Origin: Bryoerythrophyllum caledonicum
Taxonomy: Eukaryota; Streptophyta; Bryopsida; Pottiales; Pottiaceae
Assembly: GCA_963971425.1 (NCBI GenBank)
Contig: OZ020519.1
Location: 946,028-1,010,027 of the forward strand
Length of the DNA stretch: 64,000 bases
Direction: 5' to 3'
Positions 12,223-23,811 of the stretch are shown piece by piece. Position 1 is the first letter of the stretch. Each line of letters opens with the position of its first letter. The notes below the pieces were generated by a model, which saw nothing but the letters and a program-made list of their open reading frames with translations, was not told where the DNA came from and searched no databases. Both the position numbers and the translations under genes were made by a program.

Positions 12223-12237
12223 ATAGATGAATGTGCC

Positions 12238-14907
12238 CTACGGGGTAGTGAAAACGGTCTTATGGTAGTCCTCGGGGGCAATGGAGATTTGGTTGTAACC
12301 CGAGTAGCCATCTATAAACGTGTAAAGCTCATGACCACCTACCTCCTCTAAGATGGTGTTGATAAATGGCAAGGGGAAGTGATCTTTTTGGGTGTGGTGG
12401 TTGAGTTTCCTATAGTCAATGCACACCCGTAGCTTCCCATTTTTCTTTTTAACCAATACCATGGGGGAGACCCAATTGGATATCTCCACGGGTTTAATGA
12501 ACCCCGCCTGGAGTAGCTTCTCCAATTCGGCTTTGACAATGAGCTGTAGGTTAGGATTCATACGCCGCTCCTTTTGTCTAATGGGAGTAGTGCCTGAGAG
12601 AAGGGGAATGTGATGTTGTGTCACCGCCGGGGAAATGCCCTTGAGGTCCTTGTACGACCATGCAAAGATGTCCCAAAACTCGACCACCAATGACCTGTAT
12701 TTCACCATCTCCTCCTCGGTCAACCCAACTCCCACTTTTATCCTACGCTCTTCTTCCCCCTCCTGAGAGACGACCATCGACTTCCAATCATCGTGATGTA
12801 CGTGCGGTTGTTGAGTAGGGCCCTTATACCAGTCATTTGTAACTTGGGGGTACGTTGCCCCCGAACCGCTTATTAGAATACCGGTGGATGTCCTCCTAAA
12901 GTGGAGAGATGGGTTGAGAGGGCCCTCAACGATTAACACCTCCAACTCCATCCCTTGGGTGCCATCGATATCCAGTCCGAACACTGCTGCGGGTTCTAGG
13001 TCATCTAGGAGAGGAACTAGGCTAAGCTCCAACCCGGTTTCCATTCCAATGAGCTCACTGTGTATGAAATGCACAGATATGGCTTCATCTGTGCTCAAGG
13101 AGAGGTGCTCCCTCAACCAGTCTACAAATTTTCCGGTCGGAACCCACTCATAAAGGCCCGGTCTCATGCTTTTACATGGCATCCCATTGGCCCTTGAGGG
13201 TTGGACTCTATCCACCGCCTTGTGTGGTGCGAACCTCACTCTCTTGGGGGTTTCTTTTGTCAACACCTCTTGTGACTCATCGACCGAAGAGCCCATACAA
13301 CCATGGCATAGCCCTAGCCTACTCGGTTGGATATGGACCGTAGTGGGGTTCTCAGGGGGCCCGAAAGTGATGTTGGGGTTCGGCCCTCCCCATTCTACCG
13401 TGGCATTGGCAATACGCAACCAAGGCCTACCTAGTAGCAAGGGATTTGCCTCCTTGTTGGAGTGCATTCGAATGACTTGGAAGGTGAGGGAATACTCTAC
13501 ACCCCCCGTAGTGATTTTACAACCACTAATTTGGCCTAACGGTGCCTCCGAGCTTTGATTAGCCATATTGATGATGTATGGTGATGGTTCAATGATGTCT
13601 AGACCCAATTTCTCCATAGTTGAGAGGGGCATGATGTTCAAACCACTACCACCGTCGACTAGTACATTGGGTACCACCTTATCCACTATTGAGACCTCAA
13701 TTTGAACCGCCTTGACTTCGATATTGGGGTGTGCGGATTTTACACGAGCCGCCAACCTAACCCTTGCCTTAGGCCTCCGCTTCACCAGGGTGCCCGACCT
13801 AACGACCTTCCTCATGGGTGGGGATACCTCCAATAGTTGGGCTATGGTGATGTCCGCCTTAAGACGACTCAAATCCGCCCATAAATCATAAGGCCCTACT
13901 TTCACGTGTTGCTCGATGCGTGGGAATGTGTTCATTTCGGGGCTAGGGACCGGTGGACCTTCCCATGGTTCTGGGGAAGTGGACAATGGTGCTCGTGGCC
14001 TAGGTGTCCCATGGGAGGACCTCAAGTTGGCCCGTTTAGTGCCTTCTACCGCCTCTTTAGTGGTATCGTTTAGGTCAGAGAAGTGAGGTGAGTCTTCTTT
14101 TGAAGTCTCACCCTTTTCTGGTATGGGTGGAGGGGGGCTCGAGTACTTAGGCTCCCGTCGGTTAGACCAAGTCTGGACTGCCAATGCGGGCAACTCACAA
14201 GTCGTTGCTTCCTTGGTTGTACTAACTTCGTGAAAAATGACATTGAGCTCTGTGAGGGATGGGCCGTGTGTTGACATGATGTCACTTGACATGGTGGCAT
14301 AGCGCACATCCTGTGGACCTTGGTTTGGTTGGCCCCCGTAATTGTGTCGACCTCCATGGTTTTGTTGGCCAGCATGGCCTTGTTGGCCACCTTGGTTTTG
14401 CCCTTGGTTTAAAGGGATGTAACCGTCTTTGGTACTAACCTCCATTGGGGAGGTTTGACTTTGGCGGTTATTGTTGTAGTCATAGTAGAGGCTAGGTGGC
14501 CTAAGAGTATTATCGGGGGTGGGGTTATGTGCACCTCTCAAATGGTCTTGAGCCTGTTGAGGGTAGTTTCCCGATGGGGAAGGCATGGGGATCACCTTAT
14601 CCGGCCGTCGACACACTTGGGTAGGGTGATTACCCCCACAGTTACCACATACTACTCCACTTTCGACCCAACACTGCCCAGGTGCGTGGTTCTTGCCACA
14701 AGCGTGATGGATTTCATACCGTGGTCGTGGAGGTCCCCCATAACCTTGGTTGGGTGGTGTATAGCCTTGCGGGCCATAGTTAGTTGCCACCGGTGGTTGA
14801 TTCCTATGGGGAGGCACATACGGGGTTTGAGCGACCTGGTACTGCGGTGCCGCCGCTAGGGTGGAGCAGATGGGACTAGTGTGCCCCGTTGGCCACATTG
14901 AGTGCAC
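12238..14907 (-). pseudogene. Element A gag C-terminus, protease and N-terminal reverse transcriptase
   Basis: 889 open codons. After the remains of a first zinc knuckle comes a second one (CGNCGGNHPTQVC, about residues 86-98). A Gln/Gly-rich and Pro-rich linker follows. A pepsin-type protease motif (VLVDGGSGLNIM, about residue 418) comes next, then a spacer of about 300 residues, then the RT fingers (WVSPMVLVKKKNGK, CIDYRKLN) and palm (FIDGYSGYNQI). The frame ends at the TAG at 12,235-12,237. The protease acts on the polyprotein and RT makes cDNA in the particle. The first Met of this frame is not a true start: it lies out of frame within the first knuckle, where one base appears to be missing relative to the B copies. 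Confidence 0.88.
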
Positions 14908-16101
14908 TATAGGCCCGAGGCATGCCTACCAGACTCTATGGGTGGAGGTGTGGTGTTAGGGACTTGGTTTTTAATCAACAAGGCCATTTGGTCTTGCATG
15001 GCCTTGATTTGTTGAGCTAATTGGTCCTGGAAGCCTTGTTGGCCTTGGAGGATTTCGTTCTTCATTTCCTCCTTCCATGTGCCCCGCTGTTCGTGATAGG
15101 TGAGTTCGGGGAGAGCTACTGTTGGTCTAATGTTCAAGGGTGGAGCATAGTAGTTCCACATGGGGACTTGGGCAACCGGAGCTCCTGAGTTAGATTCTGG
15201 GGTTGGTCCCTTGCCCTTGGCGTGGATAGGTATAAAGCTAGGGATGTGGTGCTCTTCCTTCCTCCACATACGCTCTTGGTCTCGATCGACTTGCTCTATT
15301 AGCCTTGCTTGTGCCTTGGCAGCGTCTAACGATGTGGGGCGGACCTTCAAAATCTCCCTAATGGTTCCCTCATTGTTGAACCCTTAGATAAAGAATTGGG
15401 TTAGGGTGTCATTGGTGAGGAGGTTCCCCACAAACCTTGTAACCACCAGCTCGAACCTCCTAATGTAGATCGTGATCTCCTCCCCTGGGCCTTGGCGTAG
15501 CGCGGCTAGGGCTGTGAGGGCATTACTTTGACCTGCCTCGGGTCTAAAGTGCTCCAAAAAGGCCCTCATGAGGCTATCCCAATCCTCAAAGGTACCGGGG
15601 GGGTGATTCCTATACCACTCGTAGGCGGCGTCCTTCAGGGTACACGAGAACCACACTAGGAAATAACCAGTGTTGGTGATGAGGCACGTCGTGAGGAGCT
15701 CTAGAAAACGTTCCACGTGTGCGGAGGGGTCTTCATCTTTGGTTCCTCTAAAAGTGGGCAAATTGGGTGGCATAGGTGCCACTTGCAAACCCTCGGGTAC
15801 AAAGATGGATAAGTTACCCCTTGGCTAAACCAAGGGATTAATGGGAGGCCGTACCGGGGTGGTCCTCCAGCGGCCATGGTAGGGGCTGAGGGGGTGTTTC
15901 GTGGGCTAGTAGTGTCGGTGGTATTCACCGGATTGAATGAAGTGGAAGGGAGAGATGGAGGAAAGGGAAGGAAGGGGGCTGGTAGAGCCTCTAGTTGTAC
16001 CTCCAAGAATCCCTCTGCTGTGTCCTCGGTGAGTTCCCTAGACCTACTCCTTCTTTCACTCGCCGGTTCCCACGGAGGTGTGAGGGAAGGTCTTAGGGAC
16101 C
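14905..16101 (-). pseudogene. Element A gag (main part), broken
   Basis: Matches the retrotransposon gag capsid family: FRGTKDEDPSAHVERF, YFLVWFSCTLKDAAYEW, FEDWDSLMRAFLEHF and the FELVVTRFVGNLL region. Gag forms the particle and binds RNA. By comparison with B-left and B-right, this copy has frameshifts at about 15,790-15,870, a TAA at 15,381 (Gln expected, FIQGF) and TAG at about 14,905 (Trp expected before the CTQCGQ knuckle). Its first seven codons lie 4.3 kb away at 20,370-20,390 because element C inserted into codon 7. Confidence 0.85.
16097..16101. repeat. Target-site duplication of element C, left copy (GGACC)
   Basis: GGACC at 16,097-16,101 and again at 20,370-20,374. The B copies show the uninterrupted site in gag, ACAAGGTCCCAA on the coding strand. 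Confidence 0.85.
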
Positions 16102-16332
16102 TATAAGCCCAAAATTAGACCCCCTAAGAGAATCAATTTTTAAACCCACAAGGTCCTATTATTACACCACTTAACCATTCCTTAAGCTTAATCATACATT
16201 CTACTTTTACTGAATTTGGATTGTTGGCATATCCATTTATATATTTAGAATTTAATAACACTATTATCTTAACCCAGCTAACTGAATTCAATTAACCTTC
16301 CCTTGTAATCAATTATTTAACTCTGGATAAAT
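16102..16332 (-). repeat. Element C left LTR fragment (231 bp)
   Basis: Aligns base for base with 17,862-18,092 with 13 differences (5.6 percent), so it is clearly more diverged than the rest of element C is from its copy at 56-60 kb. Confidence 0.85.
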
Positions 16333-17536
16333 GTATTTTTAGATGTATTTTTACTATACCGCTCCAATTATCCAACTTGTGGAGACACATGATAGCAATA
16401 GGTTGAGCCATCCTATCCCCAAGGTGAATTTGCATTTTTGCAAGTCTTTCCTTCACCAAACCTAAGACCATGTCTTTGGAGACAATTGTGTCACCAATTT
16501 CAAAACAAATGGCAATATGGTAGTCGAGGGAAAAACCATGTTTGTCCACTTCCACGTCACATGGAAGTTGGGTCAGGTTTAGGTGATTTCCCTCTTTTCC
16601 ATCACCACGATTGTTTGGCCAATGCTTTTGAGAGACATAGGGGAATGACGCTACTGCCTCACAAGCCTCTAGGGCTTCCTCATTACTCATCCCTTCCAAT
16701 TCCATTTCGCTCACACCAAGATGTTTGACTCTAGGACCTTCCTTGATTTGTCCAAGCGCATTCAAAGCATCAAATCCAAGCCAAAAAGGTGGTCTCGAAA
16801 GTTTGATCGAAAGTACCTCAAGATCTTTGGAATGAGAAGTAGCCTCCTCCAATTCTAAATGTTTCATTGGAGTTACTTCCATATCAAAGTTGTTTTCGTT
16901 GTTTGAAGAAGAAGCTGCGACTGTTGGAGATTCCATTCTACATAACAAAGAGGCTTGTAAAGAAGTTTGACTAAAAAGTTTACATCTTCCAACGGATCCA
17001 CATTCCTTACCATTCCACAAATTAAGTTGTGGGCTGAGTAGGTAAAGAGAAGATGGTTGAAAGAGTTTTTTTTGCAATTGTTTGAGAGCTAAGGAACCAA
17101 CAAGAGTGATGGCCCTCAACTCTCTATTGCAAATTGACGTGTTAGTATCAAGGTAGTGAGTGCTATAAAAACATAACTTCCTTGGTACCATAGAACCATC
17201 ATAGAAGTGATAATATACTTTTGCTAGTCTAGGATTTATACTACCAAGCAACTTCCAATACAAATGACCATTATCATTACATGCAAGCCACATTTTATAG
17301 GATTTGCTATCATCAAATGTAAAATCTAGCAAGAGGAATGAACTTCTACTACTAGTAAACCATACAAAAGGACACTTTGTAGATACACCACACAATTTGG
17401 TGGTGTATCTTTCCCCTTGGCACAACTTTATATTGAGTACATGTAACATACAATATTGTGGGTTTACACAATAAACTTCACAATACAACATATCAATAAT
17501 AACACAACAAAACCAACCTTGTAGGTTTTTTGGCAA
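16313..17536 (-). pseudogene. Element C ORF, truncated copy of the unrecognised 562-codon ORF
   Basis: 407 codons, the first 400 of which equal the protein at 55,895-57,583 apart from one His/Tyr change. It ends where the deletion junction at 16,335 brings in LTR sequence. No domain is recognised. The middle has a Ser/Asn/Glu-rich linker and the last third (VEVDKHGFSLDYHIAICFEI, DRMAQPIAIM) looks globular. Because it lies between LTRs and next to a leader, a gag-like or accessory role in a non-autonomous element is possible. Confidence 0.6.
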
Positions 17537-17861
17537 CTGGTTGACCTCCTTTCTTTAATCATTGTACACTCCTTTTGGCAGCGTTAACTCGAGGGGGGTC
17601 GCTCTTCCTTCTAGCAACTTTACTAACCTCCAATAGTTCTGTTTGCCTCTTTCCAGGCTTCCATCCTGTAGTCGCGAGTTTGACTTCTATGAGCGAACTA
17701 GGTGAGGGTGGGCTGACCTAAACTTCCTGCGGGGTGGGTAGGGTAGCCTCCGTTCCTCCGGGTTTGGGCCTCTCCTTCGACACAACTCTGTCTTGTAAAC
17801 TCGTCTTTGCCGTTGTATCTCGCCTGACCTTCCACGTTGCGGTCCTTCACTACTCCTCCAC
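17537..17861 (-). other. Element C leader between 5' LTR and ORF
   Basis: 325 bp, identical in layout to 57,584-57,908. On the minus strand the LTR end is followed after one base by TGGAGGAGTAGTG. This has the TGG start of a primer-binding site, but I cannot match it to a tRNA. Confidence 0.5.
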
Positions 17862-20369
17862 TGTGAGCCCAAAAATAGACCCCCTAAGAGAATCAATTTT
17901 TAAACCCGCAAGGTCCTATTATTACACCACTTAACCATTCCTTAAGCTTAACCATACATTCTACTTTTACTGAATTTGGATCTTTGGCGTATCCATTTAT
18001 ATATTTAGAATTTAATAACACTATTATCTTAACCTAGCTAAGTGAACTCAATTAACCTTCCATTGTAATCAATTACTTAACTCTGGATAAATTAATTAGG
18101 TATAAGTAATTATTTAATTATTTGTTATCTAATTACTACGGTTATCATTATTTGTTTATTATTTATTATTATTACTTTTTGATTTTATTTTTTATTTTTT
18201 ATTATTATTATATATATATATATATTTTTTAAAAAATTTTAATTTGTTAATTTTTGGTTTAAGTCGGCTGATCAGGCCTGATCCAGATCCTGTTTTGTAG
18301 CAGCAACTTCAGCAGCCCTTATCTTTTGATTCGGTACTCCGAATCCAAAAAAATTTCCTCTTACACTAATCAGCAGCTCATTTCCAACTTGAATAGACCA
18401 CTTAGAACCCAAATCAGTAGGCCGAGGACATAGAAACTACCATCACAAGCAATTTTCATGCACCAACAATCTCAACACATCATTATGATCTCAAAGACGA
18501 ACTCATGCATACCAAAATAGAATCCATGGGCTGTGTACCGGTTCAGCTTTGATGGAACTTGTGGCCAAATACCTAATTCTGGCAGAAATTTACCAGCGCT
18601 TCCGCATGAGATTCGGCCACCGAAATTTTAACACCTAGACATCTCGTACAAACACCTCCAGCTCCACAGTCCTCGCACGCAGTTCCGCGACAAACCGGTG
18701 ACGTCCTCCAGCAATTCGCACAAAACTCACACTCCAACATACCACCTGTGGTCAGAGGCGTTTACAAACGCCGGCACCCCTTCCGCAGTCCACCGTGATC
18801 GCCAACTGCCGCGCACTCTTCAGCTCCCACAGCTCGCGCGCTCCACACTCGCGCACACAGATACGCACCACCAAAACGGAGTCTCCAAAAAAGAAAAAAA
18901 ACCAGCAGACCTCACGAGAGCTCCGCACCCAGGTGCGCACTCTACACACAGCAATCGCGGTGCACACACACACACACGAACCAACCAACACAGCCCAAAG
19001 AAAAAACAAAAAAAACGAGAGCTACAGCTTGCACACTCACAGGTGCCTCTTGCACTCCGGTGCTCCCCTCCAGACGCCGGCACTTCTCCACCGGAGCCGC
19101 ACCGGGCTCCCTGCCTCCGAATCTCCCTCGCGCACACAGGTGCGCACCTTTTCAACAAAACAGCACCACGAAAACCCGGAGAGCTCCAGCCTCCGATCCT
19201 CCGGCTCTCGCACCCTCGCTGGAGCTACTCTCTCACACAGGTGCCCTAAAACGGAGCCAACACATGGAAACAGCAAGCTCCAGCTCGCTTGCTCGCAGGA
19301 GCTCCTCTTCCACCAAAAAAAAGAAAAACACCCTCTCCGGAAACCGGAAATCTCCAGCTCTCCTTGCTCGTAGGAGCTCCTCCCACGCAGCCGCGAGCTA
19401 CACCCCCGCGATCCTCCTTCATGCGCCCAGATGCGCGCCTCTCTCCACAGAGCTCCCCCAAAAAAAAACACACACCGCTCTCCAGCTCCCTCGCTCCCAG
19501 GAATTCCGCCTGGCCCGGTCCTTTTTTTACCTTTCTCTTTTTTTTTTCCTTTTTTTTCCCTGACCAGACTGGCTTACCTTAATGAGGCAGCCCATAACCT
19601 CTCACCGAATTGCAGAATTGGCTTCTTACAGCCGTCTTTGCATGTTTTTAGTTTATCACGCATTAATTCGCCGCTTTGCTCCTGACAAGCTTCCCTAAAA
19701 TTAAATCCATGGTGGCAAGAATGATCATGTGGCATTTGCATGGAGAAGCACATCCAACTACTTCCCCTTCTTTTTCATTTTTCCTTTTTCTTTTTCTTTT
19801 GATCTTTTAAAGACTATTACACTAGATCTAGTACTATCTACTGCTGATTTGCAATTTACTTATAACTTCAAAAACTAACCACATAGCTGGACTTCCAGCA
19901 CCCTAATTAGTCTACCTATATTTTCTTAGCATTTTTGAAGGTTCCTAAGTATTTTTCCCGAACGGTCAACCCGTCGATCCACTAGTCAAACCCCAGAATA
20001 AAGTAGCAATTCAACTCGGAAAATTCTAGAAGTTTTACCACTACTTCTACCTGCTAGGAGACACTCTCCCAATTTTTCCCATAATTTTTGTCCCATTTCT
20101 CAATTTTTAGTCATTTTCCAAGGACCTTTCTTCCCCTTTTTTATCTTTCTCTTCATTTCCATTCCACTTCCGCTACACTTTCAAGCATCTTAGTCGGAAA
20201 GAGGAAAAAATAGGAACTTAGTGTCACATCATGGCACTAGGCCTATTACTCTAGGAATTTTGACTTTAATAGACGGTTTGACCACTTCTTTAACTAAAAT
20301 TGGATTAATACAATCAAGAACTCGAAGAAATGAAGGAAAAAGAGTGAGGGCCCACTTTGGCCACTCAGA
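17862..20369 (-). repeat. Element C 5' LTR (2,508 bp)
   Basis: Starts TGTGAGCCC. Contains a (TA)n/poly-T stretch near 18,200-18,240, a GC-rich block of short related words around AGGAGCTCC and GCGCACACAGG (18,640-19,500), a CA run near 18,965 and pyrimidine tracts (19,520-19,560; 19,760-19,800). Compared with 57,909-60,551 it lacks a 135-bp segment near 19,395 and is otherwise almost identical. Frames seen inside it in both directions are overlapping composition artefacts. Confidence 0.85.
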
Positions 20370-20390
20370 GGACCTTGTGGCACGGGACAT
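20370..20390 (-). pseudogene. First seven codons of element A gag, separated by element C
   Basis: The minus strand from 20,390 reads ATG then S-R-A-T-R-S, equal to the start of gag in B-right (50,555) and nearly equal in B-left (45,741). It abuts the GGACC duplication of element C. This fixes the gag start used for the family. Confidence 0.8.
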
Positions 20391-21803
20391 CTACTCAAGG
20401 GTCCAAAAAATAGGTCCAGTGGGTCGTGGATGGTAGTCATGTCCTCCAAAAGGCTTCCCGTCGAAGTTGTCGAGGTCGTGGGTGGATCTACACAAAGCAC
20501 GGCCTAGTTTGATCAGTGAGTGGGTGTTTCCAACACTCCTACTCCCAATTCTATCACGAGGATGGACTGAGTCAAGACCAAGACCCAATTTTAGTGGTGG
20601 AGTTTTAGCTCGATGAGGCCGTCGAAGAATCCTATTAAGGACAACCCTTCAAGGGCAACGACAAAAGGTTAACCAAATTGAGGAATGTCTCCACGAGTAT
20701 CACCCCGTTGGAAAGCTGTTCCCCAGTTGGCACCACACGGTACAGATCCTTACTGTGGGGCTGACCTAGACCTCAATTTGATATAAGGTGGGGTTCCTCG
20801 GTATCTTTGGTATCCCTCCTTCCACCTTTTACCACCTTGAACTAGGCATTATCCACTAGGAGGAAAACGACACAATTACGGGACGGCATGCAACAAGGTG
20901 TGTACACATGTTATCACTGTGAAGAAGACATACCTTGGTGTATCTCCAGCCACCCTGTCACCATTAGTTGAAGTCGACCGTGGACCTAATCGCACTCTAA
21001 CGATTCTAAGGCCAACCCATAGGTCGCATACAATGTTTTAGAGGGGCGCAACTCACCTTTAAGCAACTCCAGCCAACCCACTCGTTAGCAAAAGATTCGT
21101 TGCATGTAATTTTGTGGTTGGCCCACCCTAGCGGTTCTAAGGCAAGTGTTCCACACGGCTCGAGTGGGAAATCAGGGGTTCCTAGTCCTAATGGGGTCCC
21201 ACTTCCAAGTTGGTCCTATTTACTAACCGCGGTCCTAAAGGAGGGTATAGTGCACATACCGTACGCAACGCTCCTTCCAATCAGCGCCCCTACGTCTTGG
21301 ATGCGTCCACGACTCCAACTCCCCTCCACGGTGGCTCAATTGGTCACACACACCATTACTTGCAACACATGATTCAAACACCTCATTCCATTCCAAGTTG
21401 TACTTACCTTGGTGGTTAGTCAAGCGCGGGAGGAAGGAAGGGGCGCCCTTGTCCCATACCCGGGCTCATGCACCCTTCTCCTTCGACCTAGAGGCTCACT
21501 GGAAGTCCTTGTGGATTTCCGTGGGAGGGCCTCAACCTTTCACCTCTAGGCCCCTTGCTCAACTCGAGCCACAAGCCTAGAAGGGGATCCCTCCAACACA
21601 AGGTGTTTTGTGGTTGGAGGGTCGGGGATTCCACACTCCCTTCTAGACCCCCACCTTTAAACACAACTTGGCATTCATGCATTCACACTAATTCAAAACA
21701 TTCACAAGTTACTCGTATTTTCACAATTACTTCACCACACATGAGCCAATCGGGCACTTACCTCAAGTTATCTCATGCTGCTCCATACATCACAAGGATC
21801 TTT
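20391..21803 (-). other. Element A long untranslated leader
   Basis: About 1.4 kb between primer-binding region and gag start, with no credible long frame. Closely similar leaders occur at 44,334-45,740 (plus) and 50,556-51,977 (minus), so the length and much of the sequence are conserved in the family. Packaging and dimerisation signals would be expected here but cannot be pointed to. Confidence 0.65.
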
Positions 21804-21881
21804 GTGTTTGTACCTACATCCAACGGTGGAATGATTAACCCTTCCAAGCAATGGACACGCCTCCTCCCGGCAGACGCACCA
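21804..21881 (-). promoter_or_regulatory. Element A primer-binding site with degenerate whole-tRNA-Gly relic
   Basis: On the minus strand the LTR end is followed by TTT and then TGGTGCGTCTGCCGGGAG, the complement of the 3' end of tRNA-Gly including CCA. The similarity does not stop at the usual 18 bases. The anticodon-arm word CTTCCAAGCAATGGA and the D-arm word TCCAACGG are still recognisable further in, spaced as in a tRNA. The copy is degenerate (T-arm replaced, small insertions). Confidence 0.8.
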
Positions 21882-23811
21882 AAATGTGAGCCAAATAAAC
21901 CGCCCCTAAAGGGTGGCATACCTTGAACACAAGATCCTAATACGGGGCCTAGTTACTTGTGTAACCAATCCTCGGCCCATTCATACACAACTTATACAAG
22001 CATGGTGACACATCTCATGTTCACTTGGGTTCCTTGTGGTTACTTAGTGAGGTGGTGACTTGATCCCGCCTTCTAATTGAACCCACCTTTGAACAAGTGT
22101 AACTTTTGCTCTAGGGCTCTGAATGCAACGTTTCCAACTCTTATGGGTTCACTTCAGCATTCCAAACTTGATTAGACCCTTAATGATCAGTTTCAAGCTT
22201 AGGTGTGACCCTGGGACCAGTTGGCAGCAGACAGGCTTCCCTACTTCCTACAACGTCATAATCCTAATTATCTCCTCGACTCTAACTCCGATTCTTATGT
22301 TTGTTTTTTCTATTCCTGTTAGTTTTTTATGCTTAACATGATGGCAGCCTTCAATTAATCATTTGACTCGACCCTGGACCTCACAGCCAGCGACCAGCAG
22401 TGCACCTTCAACATACATGTTTTACTCAAAAGTTGTAGCCAAACATTCACATGCACGCCCATATACTTCACATGATTAACCCCACCTTAACACTAAGCTA
22501 CTCATGAGCATCCAACTGCGTTCTCTTATTCTTACAGAGTGATCACCTAGTTAAATGGAGTTGACTGTAACCCTAATTCTAGTGAAATTTTGAAAGCGCC
22601 TCCGCATGATGTGTGTGAATAGAAGAATTAGGGTTTCCTTAAGCACAAGGAATTGACTATTAGCAGGGGGAAGGGAGGGGCTCCCTGATTCGATTCAATT
22701 CACCCTCATTCCTTCAGTTTGCTTGTCCTCCTCTTCGCGTGCTGGTCGTCTTCTTCGTGATCTCGTCCTCTTCGTGTGCTGGTCCTCTTCTTCGTGATCT
22801 CGTCCTCTTCTTCGCTGGTCTTCTTCTTCGTGTGTTGGTCCCCTTCTTCGTCATAGCCTCCTCTTCGTGTGCTGATCCTCTTCTTCATGATCGCGTCCTC
22901 TTTTTCGCTGGTCCTCTTCTTCGTGTGCTGGTCCTCTTCTTCGTGATCTCGTCCTCTTCTTCGCTGGTCCTCTTCTTCGTGATCTCGTCCTCTTCTTCGC
23001 TGGTCCTCTTCTCCGTGTGCTAGTCCCCTTCTTCGTGATAGCTTCCTTTTCGTGTGCTGGTCGTCTTCTTCGTAATCTCGTCCTCTTCTTCGTTGGTCCT
23101 CTTCTTCGTGATAGCCTCCTTTTCGTGTGCTGGTCCTCTTCTTCGTGATAGCCTCCTCTTCGTGTGTTGGTCCTCTTCTTCGTGATCTCGTCCTCTTCGT
23201 CTGCTCGTCCTCTTCTTCGTGATCGCGTCCTCTATATCGTTGGTCCTCTTCTTCGTGTGCTGGTCCTCTTCTTCGTGATCTCGTCCTCTTCTTCGTTGGT
23301 CCTCTTCTTCGTGTGCTGGTCCCCTTCTTCGTGATAGCCTCCTCTTCGTGTGCTGGTCCTCTTCTTCGTGACCTCGTCCTCTTCTTCGCTGGTCCTCTTC
23401 TTCGTGATAGCCTCCTTTTCGTGTGCTGGTCCTCATCTTCGTGATCGCGTCCTCTTCTTCGTGATCTCGTCCTCTTCTTCGCTGGTCCTCTTTTTCGTGT
23501 GCTGGTCCTCTTCGTGTGCTGGTCATCTTCTTCGTGATCGCGTCCTCTTCTTCGTTGGTCCTCTTCTTCGTGTTAGCCTCCTCTTCGTGTGCAGGTCCTC
23601 TTCTTCGTGATAGCCTCCTCTTCGTGTATTGGTCCTCTTCTTCGTGATCTCGTCCTCTTCGTCTGCTCGTCCTCTTCTTCGTGATCGCGTCCTCTATATC
23701 GTTGGTCCTCTTCTTCGTGTGCTGGTCCTCTTCTTCGTGATCTCGTCCTCTTCTTCGTTGGTCCTCTTCTTCGTGTGCTGGTCCCCTTCTTCGTGATAGC
23801 CTCCTCTTCGT

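Larger units (their letters stand above)
16102..20369 (-). mobile_element. Element C: deleted non-autonomous LTR element nested in element A gag
   Basis: The parts are a 231-bp fragment of one LTR (16,102-16,332), a truncated ORF (to 17,536), a short leader and a complete LTR (17,862-20,369), all flanked by GGACC. In transcription order (minus) the right LTR is the 5' one. The terminus TGTGAGCCC is altered to TATAAGCCC on the left, and the right end reads ...CAGA instead of ...CACA. At 16,333-16,335 three filler bases join LTR to ORF, so the rest of the 3' LTR and the ORF end were lost by one deletion. From 16,336 rightward it is nearly identical to 56,385-60,546. Confidence 0.82.

Noticed and set aside
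18195-18240. (TA)n and poly-T microsatellite as a separate element
   Set aside because: It is part of the C-type LTR and recurs at 58,245-58,280.
18698-19685. Overlapping Ser/Thr/His-rich frames in the C-type LTR (also 58,840-59,761)
   Set aside because: Several frames on both strands are open at once because of GC-rich short repeats. Indels between copies do not respect frame.
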